Shown piece by piece: positions 1 to 11,284 of a stretch of 64,000 nucleotides of DNA. This DNA comes from Streptomyces bikiniensis (lineage in GTDB: Bacteria; Actinomycetota; Actinomycetes; Streptomycetales; Streptomycetaceae), in contig JNWL01000001.1 of NCBI GenBank assembly GCA_000716465.1, positions 248,001-312,000 on the forward strand, read 5' to 3'. The notes under the pieces were generated by a model. That model made no database searches and had not been told where the DNA came from. It saw only the letters and a list, made by a program, of their open reading frames with translations. Position 1 is the stretch's first letter. Every line of letters begins with the position of its first letter. The translations under genes were made by a program, and so were the position numbers.

Positions 1-1073
1 TGTCCCGCGAGGGCGTTCCAGGCGAGGTCCACGGCGGCGCGGAGCCGGCGCTCCGGGGGGAGCCCGGCGAGGGCGGGGGCGGTGGAGGCGAGGATCGCCT
101 CGGCGGTGAAGACCGCCCACTCGGCGTCGTCGGAGGGGCCGAGCCGGAGCGGCTCGGGGGGCTGGTTGAGGGCGATGGGGACGGGGAGGGTGGTCGTCGC
201 GTTCTGCTCCGCGAAGGTGTCGAGCTCCCGGGTGAGGCGGCGGGTCCACTCGGGCATCCGCGCGGCCCGGTGCCGGGCGGCGGGCCACCCGGCGGCGTCG
301 CCCGCGGCGAGCCCGAGGAGGAGGCCTTCGATCGCGTCGCGGCCCGCCCCGGCGGGTGCCTGGACGGTCGGTGCGGTGACCTGGGCGGTCGGCATCGAGA
401 TGCGGCCATGCGTGTCCCGTGCCGGGGGCGCCGCCCGGCCCTCGTGCGCCTCGTCCAGCAGACTGGTGCCCCGCGCCGGGGCCTGCGCCCACCCTCCCCC
501 GGAGGGGGGACCCCCGCGCCCGGCGGGACGGTCGCCCACAGGGGTGGCGGCGGTGGTGTCCGTGCCCGGGGTGGCGGCGAGGCCCGCCCCCCGTGCGGTG
601 CCGCCCGTAGGGGTGGTGCTGTTCGCGGGGGTGGTGGTGGTGTCCGTGCCCGGTGCCGTGCTGGCCACGGGGGTGGTGGCGAGGCCCGTTCCCCGTGCGG
701 TGCTGTTCGCGGGGGTGGTGGTGGTGTCCGTGCCCGGTGCCGTGCCGGCCACGGGGGTGGTGGCGAGGCCCGTCCCTCGTGCGGTGCTGCTCGTAGGGGT
801 GGTGGTGGTGTCCGTGCCCGGTGCCGTGCCGGCCGCGGGGGTGGCGGTGAGGCCGGCTCCCGGGCCGGTGGGCGCGGGCGGGGTGGCGCCGGGGGCCGGA
901 GCCGTACCCGCGGAGGGGACGGGAGCTCCCACGGCGGAGGCGGCTGCCGGGGCGCTCGGGGTGGCGCCCGCGCCCGTGGCGGTGCCGGGGGCGCCCGGGC
1001 CCGCGGTCGTGCCGGCTCCCGCCACCGTCGTCCCCGTCCCCGGCGGGGCCGGCGGGTTCGCGTCCGGGTTCAC
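1..1073 (-). CDS. ADP-ribosylglycohydrolase-family protein with repetitive N-terminus (partial, runs off left edge)
   Basis: The minus-strand frame is open from a GTG at 1073 to the window edge. The GTG overlaps the TGA of the upstream ADP-ribosylglycohydrolase gene (GTGA), with GGAGGAGG just ahead of it. The first ~200 residues are Thr/Ala/Pro/Gly-rich low complexity, including ~28-residue repeats. After residue ~235 comes a segment (EGLLLGLAAGDAAGWP) matching the GALLGLAVGDALG start of the neighbouring enzyme, and later a SDDAEWAVF segment in the place of the family's metal-binding (S/T)DDT motif. The family removes ADP-ribose from proteins or small molecules using Mg2+. Here the Thr of the first metal motif is Ala, so activity is uncertain. 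The C-terminal half and the second metal motif lie outside the window. Translational coupling suggests it works with its neighbour. Confidence 0.75.
   Translation of the reverse strand, partial: MNPDANPPAPPGTGTTVAGAGTTAGPGAPGTATGAGATPSAPAAASAVGAPVPSAGTAPAPGATPPAPTGPGAGLTATPAAGTAPGTDTTTTPTSSTARGTGLATTPVAGTAPGTDTTTTPANSTARGTGLATTPVASTAPGTDTTTTPANSTTPTGGTARGAGLAATPGTDTTAATPVGDRPAGRGGPPSGGGWAQAPARGTSLLDEAHEGRAAPPARDTHGRISMPTAQVTAPTVQAPAGAGRDAIEGLLLGLAAGDAAGWPAARHRAARMPEWTRRLTRELDTFAEQNATTTLPVPIALNQPPEPLRLGPSDDAEWAVFTAEAILASTAPALAGLPPERRLRAAVDLAWNALAG
557..892. repeat. 84-bp tandem repeat inside the ADP-ribosylglycohydrolase-like gene
   Basis: The string TGTCCGTGCCCGG recurs with starts at 557, 641, 725 and 809, an exact 84-bp period equal to 28 codons. 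Translated on the minus strand the unit reads approximately TARGTGLATTPVAGTAPGTD followed by TTTTPANS. The inner copies are nearly identical and the outer ones diverge. The period is a multiple of three, so copy-number change would lengthen or shorten the protein linker without a frameshift. Confidence 0.85.
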
Positions 1074-2065
1074 GCCGCCTCCTCCGGGGTCAGCAGGTCC
1101 GCGACGTCCAGGACGTGGTAGCCGCGCATCGAGGGCAGGCAGCTGCCGGTGACCGGGGCGATGGCCGCGGCCCACTCCGCCGGGATCGCCCGGACGCCCG
1201 ACATCGCGCCCGACAGTGCGCCCGCGACCGCCGCCGTGGTGTCGGCGTCGCGGCCCATGTTGACGGCGGTCAGGACGGCCGTGCGGAAGTCCCCCCGGGC
1301 CGCCGCGAAGGCGCCGAACGCCAGGCCCACCGCCTCCGGGGCCAGGTCGGTCCACGGGTAGCCGCCGATGACGACCGCCGAGCGGACCTGGCGCTCGCGG
1401 ACGAGCGGGTCCGGCTGGACCCGCTGGGCCGCCACGACCGCGCGGCGCAGCGAGCGGGCCGTCCACGAGTCCATCGGGACGGCGGAGAGCGCCGCCGCGA
1501 TCACCGACGTCACGCTCGCCCCCGCCATCGCGGCCGCGACCCCCGCCGCGACCGCCTGGCCGCCGTAGATGCCCTCGCCCTCGTGGCTGACGCTGCCGTC
1601 GATCGCGACGAGCCGGGCCGCCTCCGCCGGCCGCCCGGCGGCGAACACCCCGAACGGCGCCGCGCGCATCGCGAGGCCGTCGCTCCAGGCGTGCCGGTGC
1701 TGCGCGGAGATCGGCGCCGCGAGCCCCCGCCGCAGGTTCTCCAGGGTGCCCCGCTCCGAGAAGCCCGCGCCCCGGAAAGGGCCTTCGTCGAGGTCGGCGA
1801 TCCAGCGGTGCCAGGCCCGCTCGACGTGGCGGACGGTGAGGGCCGAGCCGTGCCGGGCGAGCAGCAGCCCCGAGAAGACGGCGTACTCGGTGTCGTCCGT
1901 GCCCGCCGGGCTCTCCGTCACGAAGCCCTCGATCCGGCCCCAGCGGCGGCGGATCTCGGAGGGCCGCATGTTCTCGGCGGGCGCGCCGAGCGCGTCGCCG
2001 ACGGCGAGGCCGAGGAGTGCCCCCCTCGCCCGTTCCCGCGTATCGCATGCCGTGGTGGTGACCAT
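1070..2065 (-). CDS. ADP-ribosylglycohydrolase family protein
   Basis: 331-residue protein starting at the ATG at 2065, chosen because AAGGAG lies about 9 nt upstream and the family motif GALLGLAVGDALGAP begins ~16 residues in; a longer in-frame reading to 2197 has no such support. The di-Mg2+ site motifs are visible: GTDDTEYAVF near residue 55 (DDT) and NMGRDADTTAAVAGALSGA near the C-terminus (GxDxDT). This is the DraG/ARH fold, which hydrolyses ADP-ribosyl bonds. The length fits the family. It is the first gene of a coupled pair with the partial gene downstream, the two sharing GTGA. Substrate is unknown. Confidence 0.88.
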   Translation of the reverse strand: MVTTTACDTRERARGALLGLAVGDALGAPAENMRPSEIRRRWGRIEGFVTESPAGTDDTEYAVFSGLLLARHGSALTVRHVERAWHRWIADLDEGPFRGAGFSERGTLENLRRGLAAPISAQHRHAWSDGLAMRAAPFGVFAAGRPAEAARLVAIDGSVSHEGEGIYGGQAVAAGVAAAMAGASVTSVIAAALSAVPMDSWTARSLRRAVVAAQRVQPDPLVRERQVRSAVVIGGYPWTDLAPEAVGLAFGAFAAARGDFRTAVLTAVNMGRDADTTAAVAGALSGAMSGVRAIPAEWAAAIAPVTGSCLPSMRGYHVLDVADLLTPEEAA

Positions 2066-2197
2066 GTGCGGCGGCTCCTTCCTCGGGGAGGCGCACCGTC
2101 GGCGCCCCGTCGCCTGGATCTGTGCCACCACGGCCCGCGAACTCGCCGAAGAAACGTCTCTGTCACCCGCCTGACACCCCGCCAGGAACCGGCCCAC

Positions 2198-2217
2198 CGG
2201 TGAGGCGAGCCTCAGTA
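2198..2217. promoter_or_regulatory. Candidate DmdR/IdeR-type iron box upstream of the VIT-family gene
   Basis: TGAGGCGAGCCTCA at 2201-2214 is a perfect inverted repeat (6-bp arms, 2-bp centre). Read on the minus strand, TGAGGCTCGCCTCA matches 11 of 14 positions of the core TTAGGCTCACCTAA that I recall for Streptomyces iron boxes. It lies about 110 bp upstream of a predicted iron/manganese transporter and between it and the divergent ADP-ribosylglycohydrolase gene. The assignment to DmdR is inference; the palindrome is seen directly. Confidence 0.4.
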
Positions 2218-2322
2218 AGTACGGCCTGCCTTGCTGGCGCGCCCCTTACATCGAGCGTATTTTCGAGGGTAGTCGAGGGGGAGGCGGGCCCGTTCCGGTC
2301 CGCCCCGGAGGAGGGGAGCACC

Positions 2323-3051
2323 ATGTCCGTCATCGAGGCCCAGGCGCCACTGCACGAGGCCCACCGCGACAACCACACGCACCGTGACGTGAACGGAGGT
2401 TGGCTGCGTCCGGCGGTCTTCGGCGCGATGGACGGACTCGTCTCCAACCTCGCCCTGATGACCGGCGTCGCCGGCGGCGCGGTCTCCTCCGGCACCGTCG
2501 CCGTCACCGGCCTCGCGGGCCTCGCCGCCGGCGCCTTCTCCATGGCCGCCGGCGAGTACACCTCCGTCGCCTCGCAGCGCGAACTCGTCCAGGCCGAACT
2601 GGACGTCGAGCGGAGCCAGTTGCGCAAGCATCCCGTCGACGAGATGGAGGAGCTCGCCGCGCTCTACGTCTCCCGGGGCGTCGAGCCCGCCCTCGCCCGC
2701 GAGGTCGCGATGCAGCTCTCGAAGGACCCCGAGCAGGCCCTGGAGATCCACGCCCGCGAGGAGCTGGGCATCGACCCCGACGACCTGCCGTCGCCGGCGG
2801 TGGCCGCCGTCTCGTCGTTCGGCTCGTTCGCGCTCGGCGCGCTGCTGCCCGTCCTGCCGTACCTGCTCGGGGCGACCGCCCTCTGGCCGGCCGTGCTGCT
2901 CGCCCTCCTCGGGCTCTTCGCCTGCGGCGCCCTGGTGGCCCGGGTGACCGCGCGCGGCTGGCTCTTCAGCGGCCTGCGCCAGCTCGCCCTCGGCGGCGCC
3001 GCGGCGGCCGTCACGTACGGACTCGGCATGCTCTTCGGCGCCGCCCTGTAG
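2323..3051 (+). CDS. VIT1/CCC1 family metal (Fe2+/Mn2+) transporter
   Basis: 242-residue membrane protein. The ATG at 2323 is preceded by GGAGGAGGGGAG. The N-terminus is His-rich (HEAHRDNHTHRDVNGG), followed by the family signature GAMDGLVSNLALMTGVAGG in TM1 and AAGEYTSVASQRE after TM2. Then comes a ~90-residue acidic cytoplasmic domain (residues ~80-165, with EMEELAALYVSRG and a final DDLPSPAVAA) and three further hydrophobic segments. VIT/CCC1 proteins move Fe2+ or Mn2+ across membranes, usually for storage or efflux. In bacteria the direction is inferred, not shown. An iron-box-like palindrome sits upstream and a terminator directly follows. Confidence 0.88.
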   Translation: MSVIEAQAPLHEAHRDNHTHRDVNGGWLRPAVFGAMDGLVSNLALMTGVAGGAVSSGTVAVTGLAGLAAGAFSMAAGEYTSVASQRELVQAELDVERSQLRKHPVDEMEELAALYVSRGVEPALAREVAMQLSKDPEQALEIHAREELGIDPDDLPSPAVAAVSSFGSFALGALLPVLPYLLGATALWPAVLLALLGLFACGALVARVTARGWLFSGLRQLALGGAAAAVTYGLGMLFGAAL

Positions 3052-3079
3052 CCCCGGGGTCCCGGGGCGCCCCCTCTTT
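3051..3079 (+). terminator. Terminator after the VIT-family gene
   Basis: An inverted repeat GCCCCGG-GGTC-CCGGGGC begins at the stop codon (3051-3068) and is followed by a CTCTTTT stretch, the pattern of an intrinsic terminator. Confidence 0.6.
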
Positions 3080-3215
3080 TCCGTACACAAGCCGCACATC
3101 GCCTGTGACGTATCTCCCTGGCCCGATCCGCCGTCGCGATGAGACACTATGCGGAGCGCCACATACCTAGCCGGTTACCCGGCGGTTTCGGACCTGTGAC
3201 CAACGGGAAAGAGGC

Positions 3216-3335
3216 ATGAGCGCCAGTGGGCAACGAAGCCCACCCGGCGACGGTTCGCCGGAGGTCCGGAGTCCCTTCGGGCCCCCTCGATCCGTCCCCC
3301 GCGGGACAGTGCCTGTCGCCGCACCCCACAGGTGA
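3216..3335 (+). CDS. Possible small ORF in the gltB leader (39 aa)
   Basis: ATG at 3216 with GGGAAAGAG ~3 nt upstream opens 39 codons ending in TGA at 3333-3335. The product begins MSASGQRSPPGDGSPE and is Pro/Arg/Ser-rich. A seven-codon GTG reading frame ends at TGATG-like overlap immediately before it (ATGA at 3216-3219). I recognise no family. It is the only reading frame with a ribosome-site-like sequence in the 440-bp gap between the VIT gene and gltB, and could be a leader ORF or chance. Confidence 0.25.
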   Translation: MSASGQRSPPGDGSPEVRSPFGPPRSVPRGTVPVAAPHR

Positions 3336-3412
3336 ACCAGTACCACCGCTGCGTATCGGCGGTGTCCGCATGTTGGAACGTGCTATCCGCTTCGCGAGAA
3401 GCCAGCCATCAT

Positions 3413-3428
3413 GTAACCTGCACGAAAT
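3413..3428 (+). promoter_or_regulatory. Candidate GlnR half-site pair upstream of gltB
   Basis: GTAAC-N6-GAAAT (3413-3428) matches the GlnR pattern gTnAC-N6-GaAAC at all but the last position. It lies 64 bp upstream of the gltB start codon. GlnR is the nitrogen regulator of Streptomyces and glutamate synthase is a nitrogen-assimilation enzyme, so the position makes sense. Only one a/b pair is visible, whereas strong sites usually have two, so regulation is inferred. No clear sigma-factor hexamers are evident nearby. Confidence 0.4.
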
Positions 3429-3491
3429 TTCGCGGAGGGCCAACGTCGTCCCTCGGCATCTGCACATGCCACGACGACGACGGGAGAGCCG

Positions 3492-8052
<4,561 letters not shown>

Positions 8053-8060
<8 letters not shown>

Positions 8061-9513
8061 TCCGAAGGGCTTCCTCACCACCGGCCGCGAGGTCGCCGAG
8101 ACCCGTCCCGTCGCCGAGCGCGTCCGCGACTGGAACGAGGTCTACGTCCCCGGCTCCCTGCTGCCGATCATCAGCAAGCAGGCCGGCCGCTGCATGGACT
8201 GCGGCATCCCGTTCTGCCACAACGGCTGCCCCCTCGGGAACCTGATCCCCGAGTGGAACGACTACGCCTACCGCGAGGACTGGTCGGCGGCGCAGGAGCG
8301 CCTGCACGCCACCAACAACTTCCCGGAGTTCACCGGCCGCCTCTGCCCGGCGCCCTGCGAGTCCGCGTGCGTGCTCGGCATCAACCAGCCGGCCGTCACC
8401 ATCAAGAACGTCGAAGTCTCCATCATCGACAAGGCCTGGGACGGGGGCGACGTCAAGCCGCAGGTGCCCGAGCGCCTCTCCGGCAAGACCGCCGCCGTCA
8501 TCGGCTCCGGCCCGGCCGGCCTCGCCGCCGCCCAGCAGCTCACCCGGGCCGGCCACACCGTGGTCGTGTACGAGCGCGCCGACCGCATCGGCGGCCTGCT
8601 GCGCTACGGCATCCCCGAGTTCAAGATGGAGAAGCGGCACATCAACCGCCGCATCGAGCAGATGCGCGCGGAGGGCACCAAGTTCCGCACCGGCATCGAG
8701 ATCGGCCGCGACCTGACGGCGACGGACCTGCGCAAGCGGTTCGACGCGGTCGTCATCGCCGCCGGCGCCACCACCGCCCGCGACCTGCCCGTCCCCGGCC
8801 GCGAGCTGAACGGCATCCACCAGGCGATGGAGTACCTGCCGCTCGCCAACAAGGTGGTCGAGGGCGACTTCGTCGCCCCGCCGATCACCGCCGAGGGCAA
8901 GCACGTCGTCGTCATCGGCGGCGGCGACACCGGCGCCGACTGCGTCGGCACCGCCCACCGCCAGGGCGCGGCCTCCGTCACGCAGCTGGAGATCATGCCC
9001 CGCCCGGGCGAGGAGCGGAACGCCGGCCAGCCCTGGCCGACCTTCCCCATGCTGTACAAGGTCACCTCGGCGCACGAGGAGGGCGGCGAGCGGGTCTACT
9101 CCGTCTCCACCACCCACTTCGAGGGCGACGAGGACGGCAACGTCCAGTTCCTCCACCTCGTGGAGGTCGAGTTCGTCGACGGCAAGCTGACCCAGAAGCC
9201 GGGCACGGAGCGGAAGATCCCCGCCCAGCTGGTCACCCTCGCCATGGGCTTCACCGGCACGGACGTCCAGAACGGCCTGGTCTCCCAGTTCGGCCTGGAG
9301 CTGGACGAGCGCGGCAACATCGCCCGCGACGCGGACTTCGCCACCAACGTCGACGGCGTCTTCGTCGCCGGCGACGCGGGCCGCGGCCAGTCGCTCATCG
9401 TCTGGGCCATCGCCGAGGGCCGCTCCGCCGCCCGCGGCGTGGACCGGTACCTGACCGGTGCCAGCTCCCTGCCGGCCCCGATCCGCCCGACGGACCGGGC
9501 CCTGACGGTCTGA
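8053..9513 (+). CDS. gltD: Glutamate synthase small subunit
   Basis: 486-residue FAD-dependent NADPH oxidoreductase that feeds electrons to GltB. The N-terminal cysteines ([27 protein letters not shown]) are the [4Fe-4S] ligands. The FAD-binding [10 protein letters not shown] begins near residue 152 and the NADPH-binding motif GGGDTGADC near residue 292. It starts at the ATG at 8053 inside the end of gltB, with GGAGG upstream, giving an 8-nt overlap. Length and motifs are typical. It is the last gene of the gltBD operon; about 155 bp of non-coding sequence follow. Confidence 0.98.
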
Positions 9514-9669
9514 CCCGACCGGATCACCCCCCGAACGTCCCGTACAACGACGTACGGAACTGAGCGCGGCGCCCCCCGACCTGTCCCCGACCGGACGACT
9601 GGGTGGGCGCCGCGGCGCGTCCGGAGGCTGCCGTACGCTCGACGGACGGCACCGTACGGGGGAGCATTC

Positions 9670-10389
9670 ATGGCACTGAGCCTGCGGAAGGTCGAGGAGA
9701 CCGCGCCCGCGCTCGTGAGCCTCTACAAGTCGGCGGGGGAGTCGCTGCGGCGGCACGGGATCGACGGGCAGCGGGTCGCCGTCCACCTGGTCCTCGACTA
9801 CTCCGGGTCGATGAGGCCGTACTACGCGAGCGGTGCCGTGCAGGCGCTCGCGGACCGGGTGCTCGGGCTCTCCGCGCACCTGGACGACGACGGGCGGGTG
9901 CCCGTGGTGTTCTTCTCGACCGACGTCGACGCCGAGACCGAGATCCGGCTCGACGCCCACGAGGGGCGGATCGACCGGATCGTCGCCGGGCTCGGGCACA
10001 TGGGGAGGACGAGCTACCACCTGGCCATGGACGCGGTCGTCGACCACTACCTGGACAGCGGCTCCACCGCGCCCGCGCTCGTCGTCTTCCAGACCGACGG
10101 CGGGCCGATCGACAAGCTCGCCGCCGAGCGGTACGTGTGCAAGGCGGCCCGGCTGCCGCTCTTCTGGCAGTTCATCGGATTCGGCGACCCCGGCAGCCGG
10201 CAGTTCGACTTCCTGCGCAGGCTGGACGAGCTGGACGTGCCGGGGAAGCGGCCCGTCGACAACGCCGGGTTCTTCCACGCGGGACAGGACCCGAGCCGGG
10301 TCCCGGACGCCGAGCTGTACGACCGGCTCGTCTCCGGGTTCCCGGCATGGCTCGCCGCCGCCCGGGAGCGGGGCGTCGTCCGGGGGTGA
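9670..10389 (+). CDS. vWA-domain protein (TerF-like)
   Basis: 239 residues. The start is the ATG at 9670 with GGGGGAG ahead. The MIDAS metal motif DxSxS is intact (D43, S45, S47 in DYSGSM), with a later Thr (GRTSYHL) and Asp (QTDGG) in the expected order. The domain fills most of the protein and there is no signal peptide or membrane segment. Similar cytoplasmic vWA proteins occur in tellurite-resistance/stress (ter) gene sets, but no other ter gene is nearby. The specific function is unknown. It is probably a single-gene unit; the VOC gene starts 51 bp downstream. Confidence 0.85.
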   Translation: MALSLRKVEETAPALVSLYKSAGESLRRHGIDGQRVAVHLVLDYSGSMRPYYASGAVQALADRVLGLSAHLDDDGRVPVVFFSTDVDAETEIRLDAHEGRIDRIVAGLGHMGRTSYHLAMDAVVDHYLDSGSTAPALVVFQTDGGPIDKLAAERYVCKAARLPLFWQFIGFGDPGSRQFDFLRRLDELDVPGKRPVDNAGFFHAGQDPSRVPDAELYDRLVSGFPAWLAAARERGVVRG

Positions 10390-10440
10390 GGGGCCGGAAA
10401 CCGGTGGTCGCGGCCCGGGTCCGGCGGGGATCATGACGCC

Positions 10441-10824
10441 ATGACCTCTCTCGTACGCCACGTGACCATCGACTGCGCCGACGCCTACTCCCTCGCCTCC
10501 TTCTGGGCCCGGGTCCTCGACTCCCGGCTCTCCGACGACGACAAGCCCGGCGACCCGGAGGCGCTCGTGGAGTCGCCCGGGGCCTCCCTCCTCTTCATCC
10601 AGGTGCCCGAGCCGAAGGCCGTGAAGAACCGGGTCCACCTCGACCTCCAGCCGCAGGACCGCACCCGCGACGAGGAGGTCGAGCGGCTGATCGGCCTCGG
10701 CGCGACCCTGCTCGACGACCGCCGGAACCCGGACGGCACCGGCTGGGCCACCCTGGGGGACCCCGAGGGGAACGAGTTCTGCGTCGAGCGCGGCCGGGCG
10801 GAGCGCGAGGCCGCCGCCTCCTGA
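10441..10824 (+). CDS. VOC (glyoxalase-like) family protein
   Basis: 127 residues, one VOC module. Visible family features are LVRHVTIDCADAYSLASFWA at the start, NRVHLDLQ in the middle and GNEFCVE near the end, giving candidate metal ligands H7, H66 and E112. VOC proteins include glyoxalases, dioxygenases and antibiotic-binding proteins. The closest group by layout is the small actinobacterial 'glyoxalase-like' type, and no substrate can be assigned. There is no convincing Shine-Dalgarno before the ATG at 10441. Confidence 0.85.
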   Translation: MTSLVRHVTIDCADAYSLASFWARVLDSRLSDDDKPGDPEALVESPGASLLFIQVPEPKAVKNRVHLDLQPQDRTRDEEVERLIGLGATLLDDRRNPDGTGWATLGDPEGNEFCVERGRAEREAAAS

Positions 10825-10882
10825 CGAGGCCGCCTCCCGACCCCCGTACGACCGGGGCGGACGGAAACCGGACAGCGGCGGG

Positions 10883-11000
10883 GACGTCCGGACCTCCGGG
10901 CGGGCGGTCGAGGTCACCGACCCCGGCGTCCTGGAGCGGTACGCCGCCGGGGCGGCCCGCGTGGACGACCCGGCGGCGGCGACGACGCCCCGCCCCGCCG
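10883..11000 (+). pseudogene. Possible remnant of a PPOX (pyridoxamine 5'-phosphate oxidase-like) gene
   Basis: In the gap after the VOC gene, the frame beginning at 10883 reads DVRTSGRAVEVTDPGVLERY, a segment that looks like the C-terminal part of F420/FMN-binding PPOX-family proteins (a typical phrase is A-x-EVTDP-x-x-LER). No start, no N-terminal barrel and no proper end are present. The frame runs on into the leader of the helicase gene. This rests on recognition of a short stretch only. Confidence 0.25.
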
Positions 11001-11161
11001 GGACGCCCCCGGTCTGTGAGGTGGACCACGTCGGGGGCGGCTGGGCTGGGCCGATCCGTCCGGGCATCGGGCGGGCGGGGCGGGAAGGTCCCGGGGCGCA
11101 CTATTGTTCCGGTAGAGAAGGCCGGGACCTCCCAGGGAGCGTTCCGGCAGCAGCAGACAGA

Positions 11162-11232
11162 CCGGGGCCCGCACCGCGCGCCCCGGACAGAGCAGCCGGG
11201 GCCCGCATCGCGCAGGTGCGGGCCCCGGCTGC
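11162..11232 (+). promoter_or_regulatory. Structured 5' leader of the DEAD-box helicase gene (two hairpins)
   Basis: Two inverted repeats lie 50-120 nt upstream of the helicase start. The first has 7-bp arms CCGGGGC/GCCCCGG (11162-11186). The second has perfect 16-bp arms at 11192-11207 and 11217-11232 around a 9-nt loop. The second arm is followed by C-rich sequence, not a T run. A leader of this strength in front of an RNA-unwinding enzyme could be a transcription attenuator or a target of its own product; that role is inference. Confidence 0.55.
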
Positions 11233-11284
11233 GCCGCGCACCCGGCCAGCAGGGCTCGGCGGCGCACCGGCCAGAAAGGCACGA

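Noticed and set aside
82..1152. Plus-strand open frames opposite the left-edge ADP-ribosylglycohydrolase gene
   Set aside because: Repetitive Val/Pro/Arg translation with no family sense; the minus-strand frame has a coupled start and family motifs.
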